Positions 9,080-17,576 of a DNA stretch of 64,000 bases are shown piece after piece. The notes under the pieces were generated by a model. The model had not been told where the DNA came from. It searched no databases and was given only the letters and a program-made list of their open reading frames with translations. Each line of letters opens with the position of its first letter. Positions within the stretch are counted from its first letter, which is position 1. The position numbers and the translations under genes were made by a program. The stretch is from an uncultured Collinsella sp. (GTDB lineage: Bacteria; Actinomycetota; Coriobacteriia; Coriobacteriales; Coriobacteriaceae): the NCBI GenBank assembly GCA_900757495.1, contig CAAENX010000008.1, forward strand, positions 1-64,000, in the 5' to 3' direction.

Positions 9080-9657
9080 TTTTGGCTTCGCAATCACCGC
9101 GCCGCATCGAGTTAATGCGCGAAGCGGGCTACGACATCCGCGTCATTCCTGCCGACATCGACGAGACTCCTTTTGATGACGAGGCACCGCTTACGCTTGT
9201 CGAGCGCTTAGCTCGCGCGAAGGCTGCCGCCGTTGCCACCGAGCACGCCGAACCCAGTGAGCTGACCATCGCGGCCGACACCATCGTCACCTTCGATGGC
9301 AAGATTTTGGGTAAGCCAGCAAACGAGGACGAAGCCCGCACCATGCTCCACGAGCTCTCGGGGCGCACGCACCAGGTCGCAACCGGCGTCTGCATCGTTA
9401 GAGCCGGGGACGCCACAGCCCCGCACGCCGCCGAGAGCCTGTCGTTTGTCGATGTGACCGACGTGACGTTCTATGAGCTCACCGACGAGCAGATTGAGCG
9501 CTACGTCGCCTCGGGCGAGCCCATGGACAAAGCCGGCGCCTACGGCATCCAGGGCGTTGGCGGGCGCATGCTCGTGCATGATATTTCGGGCGACTTCTAC
9601 AACGTGGTGGGCCTGCCCATCGCTCGCGTCGCGCGCGCGATTCAAAAAGTATCGTAA
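9076..9657 (+). CDS. maf: Maf family nucleoside triphosphate pyrophosphatase
   Basis: Opens with MILASQSPRRIELMREAG, the Maf signature S-x-S-P-R-R. It continues with ADTIVTFDGKILGKP and the SGRTHQVATGV and DKAGAYGIQG motifs. Maf proteins hydrolyse noncanonical or modified dNTP/NTPs to monophosphates and have been linked to septum control in some bacteria. Length (193 residues) is normal. The start overlaps the stop of the DJ-1 gene. Confidence 0.93.
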   Translation: MILASQSPRRIELMREAGYDIRVIPADIDETPFDDEAPLTLVERLARAKAAAVATEHAEPSELTIAADTIVTFDGKILGKPANEDEARTMLHELSGRTHQVATGVCIVRAGDATAPHAAESLSFVDVTDVTFYELTDEQIERYVASGEPMDKAGAYGIQGVGGRMLVHDISGDFYNVVGLPIARVARAIQKVS

Positions 9658-9665
9658 TTGCATCT

Positions 9666-9688
9666 GGCGCTGGGTATCCCCCAGCGCC
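9666..9688. terminator. Hairpin after maf
   Basis: GGCGCTGGG pairs with CCCAGCGCC around a short loop, 8 nt after the maf stop; the following sequence is TACAATTTT. A second hairpin, CCGGGC/GCCCGG (9719-9735), lies in the leader of the next gene. Confidence 0.6.
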
Positions 9689-9758
9689 TACAATTTTGGC
9701 GTACCGTACGGATCCCGACCGGGCATAAGGCCCGGCGGAAAACCGATAGGAGTAAAAC

Positions 9759-10760
9759 ATGGATACACTGCTTGAGGCCATTGACGTTTGCGATGTCGAT
9801 GGCTTTTGCTTTGGCAACTATACGGACGAGGAGGCCGGCACCGGTTGCACCGTAATCGTGGCACCCGAGGGCGCCACCGGCGGTGTTGACGTTCGCGGCG
9901 GTGCCCCGGCATCGCGCGAGACCGACCTGCTGCGTCCCGAGAACACCGTGGACAAGGTCCACGCCGTCTGCCTTTCGGGTGGATCGGCCTTTGGTCTGGA
10001 GGCCGCAAGCGGCGTCGCCCGCGAGCTCGAGAGCCGCGGCATCGGCCTTCCCGTCGGCCCCACGCAGGTGCCCATCGTGTGCTCCAGCTGCATCTTCGAC
10101 CTCGCCTTTGGCGACCCCACCGTACACCCCGACATCGAGGCCGGCATCTCCGCCGTGCGCGAGGCGCTCGACAACACCCCCACCACGCTCGAGCAAGGCA
10201 ATGTAGGTGCCGGCACCGGTGCCACCGTGGGCAAGCTCATGGGCCCCGCCACCTGCATGAAGGCCGGCCTAGGCGCTGCCGCCGTGGCACTCGGCCCTGT
10301 TAAGGTGGGTGCCGTGGTCTCGGTCAACGCCTGCGGCAATGTCGTCGACCCCTTCACCGGTGAATGGGTCGCTGGTATGCGCGCTGCAGCAGATAGCGAC
10401 CAGATCGTCGACATGGAGCTCGCAGCCTTTGCCGCCGCCGGCTCTATGCAGATGCCGCTCGACCGCACCAACACCACCATCAGCTGCATCGTCACCAACG
10501 TTGAGCTCACCAAGGCCCAGGCCACCAAGGTCTCCCAGATGGCCGCAGACGCCTATGCGCACGCCATCCGCCCCACGCACACCACGAACGACGGCGACAC
10601 CATCTACACCCTCGCCAGCGGCAAACTAGACACTCAGACAAGCGCCGCCGTACCCCTAGACCTACTGGGCATGCTCGCCGTAAGGGCCCTACAGACCGCC
10701 ATCGTAAACGGAGCCAAAACCGCCAAAACCTCCCACGGCATCCCCGGCGCCGCAAAGTAA
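9759..10760 (+). CDS. P1 family (DmpA/BapA-like) aminopeptidase
   Basis: 333 residues with the P1-family pattern: CLSGGSAFGLEAASGV, GLPVGPTQVPIV, and GNVGAGTGATVGK. P1 enzymes are Ntn-type hydrolases that cleave themselves into two chains, exposing a Ser/Thr nucleophile. Here RTNTTISCIVTN matches the usual NTT/NS processing site, putting the new N-terminus at about Thr239 (after Asn238). Family members release N-terminal residues from small peptides or amides; substrate unknown. A TAGGAG ribosome binding site precedes the ATG. Confidence 0.88.
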   Translation: MDTLLEAIDVCDVDGFCFGNYTDEEAGTGCTVIVAPEGATGGVDVRGGAPASRETDLLRPENTVDKVHAVCLSGGSAFGLEAASGVARELESRGIGLPVGPTQVPIVCSSCIFDLAFGDPTVHPDIEAGISAVREALDNTPTTLEQGNVGAGTGATVGKLMGPATCMKAGLGAAAVALGPVKVGAVVSVNACGNVVDPFTGEWVAGMRAAADSDQIVDMELAAFAAAGSMQMPLDRTNTTISCIVTNVELTKAQATKVSQMAADAYAHAIRPTHTTNDGDTIYTLASGKLDTQTSAAVPLDLLGMLAVRALQTAIVNGAKTAKTSHGIPGAAK

Positions 10761-10772
10761 CCTAACCTGACC

Positions 10773-10897
10773 GGTTGCCCGGTGGGGCTTGGTTATGTTT
10801 GCTGCTCTACAGTCCTGGCTCGCACGTAGAGCACATTAAGTGCTCTTCGGCTCGTGCGGAACTCGCGACAAACATAACCAAGCTCCACCGGGCAACC
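10773..10897. repeat. Compound palindrome F1a: unique 28-bp arms around a shared core
   Basis: Outer arms 10773-10800 and 10870-10897 pair over 28 positions with one G-U. The 69-nt interior contains an inner hairpin (AGAGCAC-ATTAA-GTGCTCT) flanked by AGTCCTG on the 5' side and CGGCTC/TGCGGAACT on the 3' side. The interior is nearly identical to the reverse complement of the interior of F1b (next element), although the outer arms are unrelated. It lies between the convergent peptidase and glycosyltransferase genes and may also act as a terminator. Confidence 0.85.
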
Positions 10898-10991
10898 TAC
10901 TCAACAAGATCCCTTTCAGCCCAGGCCCCTGTGTACCGCGCGTCCAAGATCTTCAAATTCAGGTAGCCTGACAATCGATTCTTATAGCAAA

Positions 10992-11101
10992 GGCCCCTTG
11001 GCCTTTAGTTTGATACAAGTTCCGCATGAGCCGGAAAGCACTTAATGTGCTTTCCGTGCGAGCAGGACTGTTCGCAGTAGCAAACTAAAGGCCAAGGGGC
11101 C
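10992..11101. repeat. Compound palindrome F1b: unique 21-bp arms, inverted copy of the F1 core
   Basis: Outer arms 10992-11012 and 11081-11101 are perfectly complementary (GGCCCCTTGGCC...). On the minus strand the interior reads AGTCCTG-CTCGCACG, then AAGCAC-ATTAA-GTGCTT, then CGGCTC and TGCGGAACT. These are the same boxes in the same order as F1a, with base changes in the inner stem that stay paired (F1a AGAGCAC/GTGCTCT, F1b GGAAAGCAC/GTGCTTTCC). Confidence 0.85.
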
Positions 11102-11133
11102 CAGTCAACCTATCAGCAGCGATTACTCAGCAG

Positions 11134-12165
11134 CTAGTTGAATTTGAAGATCTTTGAGGCAAGATGGTATAGGCCGAGTGTGGTTTTGTCTCCGGCCCGT
11201 CCACGCAGGTTGGTAAAGAATCCGACCACGCCGTAGCGAGCGCGACGATACATGCGCTCGTCGTACTCTTTCAGGTCCTTCCACAGCGTCTTCAGGCGCT
11301 CATCGGCACAATCTTCCTCGGAAAGCTTGGTGAGCACCGAGCAAATCGCCATCATCATGGTGAAGTAGCCCATCATGTACGAACGCAGGCGCGAGGACTC
11401 AACGTCCTGGTACAGGTGGAACGATTCCATCATGATGCGCGTTACGCGGAACTGTTGACCCAGGCGCTTGACCATCGTGGTCTCATTGACGCTCTGGCCC
11501 TCGCGACCGATAAAGTAGCGATAGAGGTCGATGTCGGCGTAGTACATGGTCTTGCAGCGCGGCAGCGGTACGTATGCGTAGATATTATCCACGTAGAACG
11601 TGTGTGCCGGCATAGGCAGATTGGACTCGCGCAGCACATCGGTGCGATAGCACAGGCTGTGCATGAGCAGGTTCTGATCGGGACGGAAGTGTCCGATCTG
11701 GTCCCAAGAGAAAATCTTTTTGCGCGGCAGGGCAAACTTGTAGCCAATAGCGGTATGCGTGCCCTCGTAAACCTTCTCGTACACGTAGTTCGAGATAAAC
11801 AGGTCGACGCGCTGGTCGCGCTCCTCAAAGCCACGCAGAATCGACAGCATGGTCGAGAGCGCCGCACCGTCGAGCCAGTCGTCCGAGTCAACGACCTTGT
11901 AGTACGTACCATGTGCCTCGCGCAGGCCCGAGAGGACGGCGATACCGTGGCCGCCATTCTCCTGGTGCACCGCGCGGATGATTCCGGGATAACGGGCCTC
12001 CCACTCGTCGGCCTTGGCGGCTGTCTCGTCCTTAGAGCCGTCGTCCACCACGATAATCTCAATATCGGTGGCGTAATTGCTCCCCTCCAAGATGGAGGTG
12101 ATGCAATGGTCCATATCCTTGGCGGCGTTATATGAGGGAATACCGAATGTTATGACTTTATGCAT
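11134..12165 (-). CDS. Glycosyltransferase family 2
   Basis: 343 residues, GT-A fold. It starts MHKVITFGIPSYNAAKDMD and has the nucleotide-binding VVDDGSKDET and the metal-binding DSDDWLD motifs, plus ENGGHGIAVLSGL. These enzymes transfer a sugar from a nucleotide donor, usually at the inner membrane face. The start overlaps the end of glf by 8 nt, so it probably uses UDP-galactofuranose or acts on the same surface polysaccharide; this is inference from context. An upstream in-frame ATG at 12183 would add six residues. Confidence 0.88.
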   Translation of the reverse strand: MHKVITFGIPSYNAAKDMDHCITSILEGSNYATDIEIIVVDDGSKDETAAKADEWEARYPGIIRAVHQENGGHGIAVLSGLREAHGTYYKVVDSDDWLDGAALSTMLSILRGFEERDQRVDLFISNYVYEKVYEGTHTAIGYKFALPRKKIFSWDQIGHFRPDQNLLMHSLCYRTDVLRESNLPMPAHTFYVDNIYAYVPLPRCKTMYYADIDLYRYFIGREGQSVNETTMVKRLGQQFRVTRIMMESFHLYQDVESSRLRSYMMGYFTMMMAICSVLTKLSEEDCADERLKTLWKDLKEYDERMYRRARYGVVGFFTNLRGRAGDKTTLGLYHLASKIFKFN

Positions 12166-13360
12166 GGCAGGCGATAATCTCATCCGAAAGATCGAGGGCA
12201 GAATTGGTCACGGCGTCCATATCGTAGTAACGATACTCGGCCAGACGACCAACCGGGTGGAAGTTCGTCAGGTTCTGGACGCGCTCAAGGTAGCGCTCGT
12301 AGAGCTCACGGTTCTCGGGCTCCAGGATAGCGTAGTACGGCGTCTCGCCCGAGTCGGGCGTATAGGCCTTGGAGTACTCCTTCATGATGGTGGTCTTGCC
12401 GGGCAAAACCTGACCGGTCATGTTCTTGAACTCGGTGATGCGCGTATAGTCCTCGCTCGTGGTGTAGTTGACGGTGCCCACAGGCTGGAACTGGTCCATA
12501 TCGAGCGTCTCGAACTTCATATCGAGCGTGCGGTACGGCAGCGCGCCCAGGTCGAGGTTGAACAGCTCGTCGAGTGGACCCGTGTAGACGATCTCGCCAC
12601 CATAGACCTTGCCGTCGATCTTGACGGTGGTCTCGTCGATTTCAAAGAGGTCACGGGCGTCTACGTCACAGAATACGTCGATCAAATCGTGATCGAGCAT
12701 ATGCTCGAACAGCGCGGTATAGCCGTCCTGCGGCATACCCTGGAAAGGAGCCTGCGGGAAGTAGCGATCGTCATCGCCCACAAAGACGGGAACGCGGCCG
12801 GTGATCGAGGGGTCGATCTGGTCGGGCGTCTGGCCCCACCGCTTCATGGTGTAATGCAAAAAGACGTTCTCGTAGACATAATCGGCGACCTCGGCAAGAT
12901 CCGGGTCGTTCTTCTTGCGCAGCTCCATAATGGGCACCTTGACGTCCTTGCCAAAGGTCTCCACGAGCTTTTGGTACAGTTCCTCGCCGCGCTCATCGCC
13001 AAAGGCAAGCTTAAGGCTCGCATGGTTAAAGGGCACGGGCATAAGGGTACCGTTGATGTTGGCGAGCACCTTGTGCTGGTAGTCCGTCCACTTGGTAAAG
13101 CGCGACAGGAAGTTATGGACGCGCTCGTTAAAAGTGTGATAGATGTGCGGACCGTACTCGTGGACCAGGATTCCCGCCTCGTCAGTGCAGTCGAAGGCAT
13201 TGCCCGCAATGTGGCTACGGCGCTCCAAAACGGCAACACGATAGCCGATAGTTTCGGCAAGACGGCGGGCGCAAACGGCACCGGCATAACCGGCGCCGAC
13301 AACGATCATGTCGTACGCACCGGCATTAAAGCCTTCAGGCAGGCCTGAGGTAATCTGCAT
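12158..13360 (-). CDS. glf: UDP-galactopyranose mutase
   Basis: Converts UDP-galactopyranose to UDP-galactofuranose, the donor for Galf-containing surface glycans, using reduced FAD. The N-terminus has the dinucleotide-binding motif MIVVGAGYAGAVCARRLAE. It is followed by the family signatures HIAGNAFDC, YGPHIYHT, PVPFNHASL, RVPVFVGDDDRYFPQAPFQG and the C-terminal YYDMDAV. The 400-residue length is standard apart from about 15 extra N-terminal residues. It is first in a two-gene unit with the GT2 gene. Confidence 0.95.
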   Translation of the reverse strand: MQITSGLPEGFNAGAYDMIVVGAGYAGAVCARRLAETIGYRVAVLERRSHIAGNAFDCTDEAGILVHEYGPHIYHTFNERVHNFLSRFTKWTDYQHKVLANINGTLMPVPFNHASLKLAFGDERGEELYQKLVETFGKDVKVPIMELRKKNDPDLAEVADYVYENVFLHYTMKRWGQTPDQIDPSITGRVPVFVGDDDRYFPQAPFQGMPQDGYTALFEHMLDHDLIDVFCDVDARDLFEIDETTVKIDGKVYGGEIVYTGPLDELFNLDLGALPYRTLDMKFETLDMDQFQPVGTVNYTTSEDYTRITEFKNMTGQVLPGKTTIMKEYSKAYTPDSGETPYYAILEPENRELYERYLERVQNLTNFHPVGRLAEYRYYDMDAVTNSALDLSDEIIACHA

Positions 13361-13517
13361 CGATACTCCTTGTCAAAAGCCACACGCTTTTTAACTGGGC
13401 TTTTTCTCGAACATACGTCGAGACATATTTATCAGAGCGATTATAGCGCTAATGCGTCCTATAATGAGCTTGCCACACAAGGAAAGCTCAAGCACCGCGG
13501 CGTACATTATTGAAAGG

Positions 13518-13540
13518 TAAACCCGCTAGCAGCGGGTTTA
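13518..13540. promoter_or_regulatory. Perfect 10-bp hairpin in the pta leader
   Basis: TAAACCCGCT-AGC-AGCGGGTTTA, immediately followed by TTCGTG. It lies 52 nt before the pta start and could be an attenuator or the end of a short upstream transcript. No leader peptide is evident. Confidence 0.5.
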
Positions 13541-13592
13541 TTCGTGTACAGCCGAGGGCCTGGAGCTTAGCGAAACGCTTGTAAGGAGCATC

Positions 13593-14573
13593 ATGAGCGA
13601 TTTCCTAAACCGTATGAAGTCTGCCGCCAAGGCCGACCTTAAGACCATCGTCCTGCCCGAGGGCGAGGATCCGCGCACCATCGTCGCGGCTAACAAAATC
13701 ATCGAGGAGGGCCTGGCAAAGCTCGTCATCCTGGGCAACCCCGACGAGATCGACGTTCCCGGCGCTACCATCATCGACCCGCGCAATGCCGAGAAGCACG
13801 AGGAGTACGCGCAGAAGTTTGCCGAGCTCCGCGCCAAGAAGGGTGTCACCATCGAACAGGCTCGCGCCCAGGTGATGGACGCTACCTACTTTGGCACCAT
13901 GATGGTCAAGATGGGCGATGCCGATGGCCTGGTCTCCGGCGCCTGCCACTCCACCGCCGACACTCTGCGCCCCGCGCTGCAGATTCTCAAGACCGCTCCG
14001 GGCACCAAGCTAGTCTCGGCTTTCTTCGTGATGTGCACCGACACCCCGCAGTTCGGTACCGACGGCACGCTGATCTTCGCCGACTGCGGCCTCAACATCA
14101 ACCCGTCCTCCGACGAGCTCTCCGAGATCGCCATCGCCTCGGCCCACTCCTGGTCCACCTTCATGGGCAATGTTGAGCCGCACGTGGCCATGCTCTCCTA
14201 CTCCACCATGGGCTCCGCCGGTGGCGAGGTCGCCAAGAAGGTCCAGGAGGCCGTGAAGTTCTGCAGGGAGAAGGCTCCCGAGCTCGCCATCGACGGCGAC
14301 CTGCAGCTCGATGCCGCCATCGTCCCCACCGTCGCCCAGCTCAAGGCTCCCGGCTCCTCCGTCGCCGGTAAGGCCAACGTGCTCGTGTTCCCCGACCTCG
14401 AGGCCGGCAACATCGGCTACAAGCTGGTCCAGCGCTTCGCCGGCGCCGACGCTTACGGCCCCATTCTGCAGGGCATCGCCAAGCCGGTCAACGACCTGTC
14501 GCGCGGCTGCTCTGCCGACGACATCGTGGGTGTCGTGGCCATCACCGCCGTCCAGGCTCAGATGGCTGAGTAG
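13593..14573 (+). CDS. pta: Phosphate acetyltransferase
   Basis: Interconverts acetyl-CoA plus phosphate and acetyl phosphate plus CoA. The 326-residue length is that of the short Pta form, without the regulatory N-terminal domain. Signatures are KTIVLPEGEDPRTIVAANKI, GDADGLVSGACHSTADTLRPALQI, and the C-terminal NVLVFPDLEAGNIGYKLVQR followed by GPILQGIAKPVNDLSRG. With the two acetate kinases encoded opposite it, it completes acetate fermentation with substrate-level ATP formation. Start ATG is preceded by AAGGAG. Confidence 0.96.
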   Translation: MSDFLNRMKSAAKADLKTIVLPEGEDPRTIVAANKIIEEGLAKLVILGNPDEIDVPGATIIDPRNAEKHEEYAQKFAELRAKKGVTIEQARAQVMDATYFGTMMVKMGDADGLVSGACHSTADTLRPALQILKTAPGTKLVSAFFVMCTDTPQFGTDGTLIFADCGLNINPSSDELSEIAIASAHSWSTFMGNVEPHVAMLSYSTMGSAGGEVAKKVQEAVKFCREKAPELAIDGDLQLDAAIVPTVAQLKAPGSSVAGKANVLVFPDLEAGNIGYKLVQRFAGADAYGPILQGIAKPVNDLSRGCSADDIVGVVAITAVQAQMAE

Positions 14574-14588
14574 CGGACGTATCCTCTC

Positions 14589-14715
14589 GGGACCCTACAG
14601 GGTAAAGCTCTGAAAACGTCCTCGGACATGTCGGAAGCCCCCGCTGCGCACTACGTGCGGCGGGGGCTTCCTCCGTCCTGCGGAATGTTTTCAGAGCTTT
14701 ACCCTGTAGGGTCCC
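14589..14715. repeat. Compound palindrome F1c: perfect 29-bp arms
   Basis: Arms 14589-14617 and 14687-14715 are perfectly complementary over 29 bp. The 69-nt interior has GTCCT at its 5' end, an inner 12-bp stem (GGAAGCCCCCGC/GCGGGGGCTTCC) and CCTGCGGAA at its 3' end. The architecture and end boxes match F1a/F1b but the inner stem and loop are different. It lies between the convergent pta and ackA genes. Confidence 0.75.
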
Positions 14716-14878
14716 TGCCGCTACGTGGCAGCTAAGGAATCTGGAGTGGACGGCGGCTTGGCTACGAGCTGGGGCTGAGGATCTGAATGAATGGGTCCTG
14801 TTGCTGAGAGCACATGCGTTTGGGATCGATCACTTTGGATCCGAAAGGCGGAGTGCGGCCGCCGTCCCCCTGACAACA

Positions 14879-14914
14879 AAAAGGCCTCCGAAGCCGTTTG
14901 CTCTGAAGGCCTTT
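14879..14914 (-). terminator. Terminator of the first acetate kinase gene
   Basis: On the minus strand AAAGGCCTT pairs with AGGCCTTTTT around a GC-containing loop, ending in a T-run. It lies 21 nt past the ackA stop. The 160 nt between it and F1c hold nothing recognisable. Confidence 0.75.
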
Positions 14915-14934
14915 CGTTTAGTTGCAAATGAGCG

Positions 14935-16113
14935 CTAGTTGTTCGCGGTCAGGCGCTCGACGTCGTGGGCAATCATGTATTCCTCGTCGGTGGGGATGAC
15001 CATGACCGTGACGGCGGAACCGGCGGCGCTGATGACCTGTGGGCCGTTGCCCACGGCCTCGCGGTTCTTGTTGTTGTCGATACGCACGCCCAGCCACTCA
15101 AAGCAGTCGCAGAAGGCCTTGCGGATCGACCAGTCATTCTCGCCGATGCCGGCGGTAAAGGTAATGGTGTCCACGCCCGCCATGGAGGCAATCATGGAAC
15201 CAGCTTGCTGCATGGCCTTGTATGCGAACATATCGAAGGCAAGCAGGCAGCGCTCGTCACCCTCGGAAGCGCGCGTACGAATGTCACGGGCATCGTTGGA
15301 GATACCCGAGATGGCAAGCAGACCGGACTGCTTGTTCATCATGTCGTCGACTTCCTGGTAGCTGTAGCCGCCCTCGCGCTGCAGGTAGCACACGGTAGCC
15401 GGGTCGATGGAGCCGCAGCGGGTTCCCATCATCAGGCCGTCAAGCGGCGTGAGGCCCATCGTGGTATCACGGCAGACGCCGTCCTCGATGGCGGCAAGCG
15501 AGGCGCCGTTGCCCAAATGGCACGAGAGCAGGCGGTGGCAGCGCGAGCCCAGGATTTCTTTGGCCATCATCCACTCGTAGCGGTGGCTCGTACCGTGGGC
15601 GCCGTACTTGCGCACGTGGTACTTGTCGCACACGTCCTTGGGCAGGGCATAGGTGTAGGCGACCTCGGGCATGGTCATGTGGAACGAGGTGTCGAAGACG
15701 GCCACGTTGGGCAGTTCCGGATACTTCTCGCGGCAATATTCGATTGCCGCGGCCTCGCCGTAATTGTGCAGCGGGGCGAGCGGGGCCACCTCAAGGATCT
15801 TAGCCATGACCTCATCGTCGACGACCGCGGAATCATCGAAGTGCCAGCCACCCTGAACGATACGGTGGCCGATGCCATCGATCGTAAAGTCAGTCTTCTC
15901 GAGCTCCTCGAGCACGCGCGCAATGGCGCAGCGATGATCGGGAAAAGGAATCTCCTCGGTCTGCTTGGCACCACCGTTCTCGGAGTGGCCAAAGATGCCC
16001 ATCTCCGAGCCGATACGCTCGCAGTTGCCCTTGGCGAAAACCTCGCGGGTATCGGTATCCAAAAGCTGATATTTAAGGCTCGAGCTGCCGGCGTTGACAA
16101 CAAGTACGTTCAT
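14935..16113 (-). CDS. ackA: Acetate kinase, copy 1
   Basis: Makes ATP and acetate from acetyl phosphate. It begins MNVLVVNAGSSSLKYQLLDT; the ASKHA-fold motifs follow: GHRIVQGG, PLAPLHNYGEA, VFDTSFHMTMPEVAYTYALP, YGAHGTSHRY, LLSCHLGNGASL, MGTRCGSIDPA and the C-terminal FTAGIGEND. The residues equivalent to the Methanosarcina enzyme's Asn7, Arg91, His180, Arg241 and Glu384 are all present. It is convergent with pta and lies 164 nt downstream of a second acetate kinase gene. Confidence 0.96.
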   Translation of the reverse strand: MNVLVVNAGSSSLKYQLLDTDTREVFAKGNCERIGSEMGIFGHSENGGAKQTEEIPFPDHRCAIARVLEELEKTDFTIDGIGHRIVQGGWHFDDSAVVDDEVMAKILEVAPLAPLHNYGEAAAIEYCREKYPELPNVAVFDTSFHMTMPEVAYTYALPKDVCDKYHVRKYGAHGTSHRYEWMMAKEILGSRCHRLLSCHLGNGASLAAIEDGVCRDTTMGLTPLDGLMMGTRCGSIDPATVCYLQREGGYSYQEVDDMMNKQSGLLAISGISNDARDIRTRASEGDERCLLAFDMFAYKAMQQAGSMIASMAGVDTITFTAGIGENDWSIRKAFCDCFEWLGVRIDNNKNREAVGNGPQVISAAGSAVTVMVIPTDEEYMIAHDVERLTANN

Positions 16114-16227
16114 GAGACTCCTTCGTGATTACAGTACGGTCGGCAAACCTATAAGGCGGCCGTACCCTTAATAAGAAGTTATCAGAATCCAATAAATAGC
16201 TATTAAACTCTTCGCTCAAAGAGCGTA

Positions 16228-16267
16228 AAAGGGGGCTGAACGGCACAAGGCCATCCAGTCCCCTCCC
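16228..16267 (-). terminator. Terminator of the second acetate kinase gene
   Basis: On the minus strand a GGGGACTG ... CAGCCCCC hairpin is followed by TTTT, directly after the stop at 16278. It suggests that the two ackA genes are separate transcription units. Confidence 0.65.
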
Positions 16268-16277
16268 CTTGCATCAA

Positions 16278-17456
16278 TTACTTGCCGTTGACGATGCGCT
16301 CGACGTCGGAAGCGATCATGAACTCCTCGTCCGTGGGGATGACGAAGATCTTGACCTTGGAATCCTTGGCGGACAGGCACCAAGCGCCGTCGCCGCGCAG
16401 AGCGTTGCGGGCATGGTCCATCTTGACGCCCATAAAGGCCAGACGGTCGGCCACGCCAGCGCGGACGGCCGGAGCGTGCTCGCCGATGCCGGCGGTGAAG
16501 ACCAGCGTGTCCATGCCGCACATGGAAGTGGCCATCTCGGCGGCCTTGGCGGCAATCTTGTAGACAAACATGTCGAAGGCGAGCTGAGCCTCGGGGTCAC
16601 CAGCGGCGGCGAGCTCCTCGACGTTGCGGCAGTCGTTGGTCTTGCCGCCGGTCACAGCCAAAAGACCGGACTTCTTGTTCATCATCTCGTCGACCTCGTC
16701 GAAGGTGTAGCCGCCTTCGCGCTGCAGGTAGCACACGGTGGCCGGGTCGATGGAGCCGCAGCGGGTGCCCATCATGACACCGTCGAGCGGCGTCAAGCCC
16801 ATGGTGGTGTCCATGCACTTGCCGTCCTCGATGGCGCACAGGGAAGCGCCGGAACCGATGTGGCACACGACGACCTTGCGAGCCTCGCCGTTGGTCATCT
16901 CGGCAACCTTCTTGGAGATGTAGCGGTAGCTGGTGCCGTGGGCGCCGTACTTACGGATGTGCAGCTTGTCGCAGACGTCCTTGGGCAGGGCGTAGGTCTT
17001 GGCGACCTCGGGCATATTGAAGTGGAAAGCAGTATCGTAGACCGTGACGTTGGGCAGGTCGGGATACTGCTCCAGGCAGTACTCGATAACGTTGGCCTCG
17101 GGGTTGTTGTGCAGCGGGGCGAGCGGAGCGACCTCGCGGATCTTGGCGAGGACGTCCTCGTCGACGAGGGAGGAATCGCCAAAGTACCAACCGCCCTGAA
17201 CGATACGGTGGCCAATGCCCTCGATCTTGATGCCGTTAGCCTCGAGGTCCTTCAGGACGACCTCGATGGCGACCTTGTGGTCGGGGAACTCGATGTTCTC
17301 GGTCACCTTCTTGGAGCCGTTGGCAGCGTGGGTGAAGGTACCGCCGGTAAAGCAGACGCGCTCGCAGGAGCCCTTTGCGGACACCTTGTGGGACTTGGTA
17401 TCGATGACCTGATACTTAAGGGTCGAAGATCCTGCGTTGACGACCAGAACGTTCAT
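16278..17456 (-). CDS. ackA: Acetate kinase, copy 2
   Basis: A second full-length acetate kinase (392 residues, the same length as copy 1). It begins MNVLVVNAGSSTLKYQVIDT and has GHRIVQGGWYFGDSS, DTAFHFNMPEVAKTYALP, VCHIGSGASLCAIEDG and MGTRCGSIDPA. The catalytic His of GAHGTS is kept, but the following residue that is His in copy 1 and most family members (HGTSHRY) is Tyr here (HGTSYRY), and HLGNGAS is HIGSGAS. It is probably an active kinase with changed substrate preference or regulation; a propionate or butyrate role is possible but unproven. Confidence 0.92.
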   Translation of the reverse strand: MNVLVVNAGSSTLKYQVIDTKSHKVSAKGSCERVCFTGGTFTHAANGSKKVTENIEFPDHKVAIEVVLKDLEANGIKIEGIGHRIVQGGWYFGDSSLVDEDVLAKIREVAPLAPLHNNPEANVIEYCLEQYPDLPNVTVYDTAFHFNMPEVAKTYALPKDVCDKLHIRKYGAHGTSYRYISKKVAEMTNGEARKVVVCHIGSGASLCAIEDGKCMDTTMGLTPLDGVMMGTRCGSIDPATVCYLQREGGYTFDEVDEMMNKKSGLLAVTGGKTNDCRNVEELAAAGDPEAQLAFDMFVYKIAAKAAEMATSMCGMDTLVFTAGIGEHAPAVRAGVADRLAFMGVKMDHARNALRGDGAWCLSAKDSKVKIFVIPTDEEFMIASDVERIVNGK

Positions 17457-17505
17457 GTGTCTCCCTACTAACAGGCGGTGTGGCGCCGCCAGGTTACATA
17501 CGCTT

Positions 17506-17544
17506 CAATAATAAACCCAAACGCCCTCGCGCTCGGGTTTATTG
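17506..17544 (-). terminator. Terminator of the MFS transporter gene
   Basis: AATAAACCC pairs with GGGTTTATT around a GC-rich loop. It lies downstream of the transporter stop on the minus strand and upstream of ackA copy 2. Confidence 0.7.
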
Positions 17545-17576
17545 CGTTGATATATAAGTTATCGATGCCCAAATAC

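Noticed and set aside
14965..16128. Long plus-strand frame (387 codons) opposite ackA copy 1, and a similar one opposite copy 2
   Set aside because: Both are codon-bias shadows: His/Gly/Val/Ala/Asp-rich translation, no family signature, and both real genes on the other strand are unmistakable.
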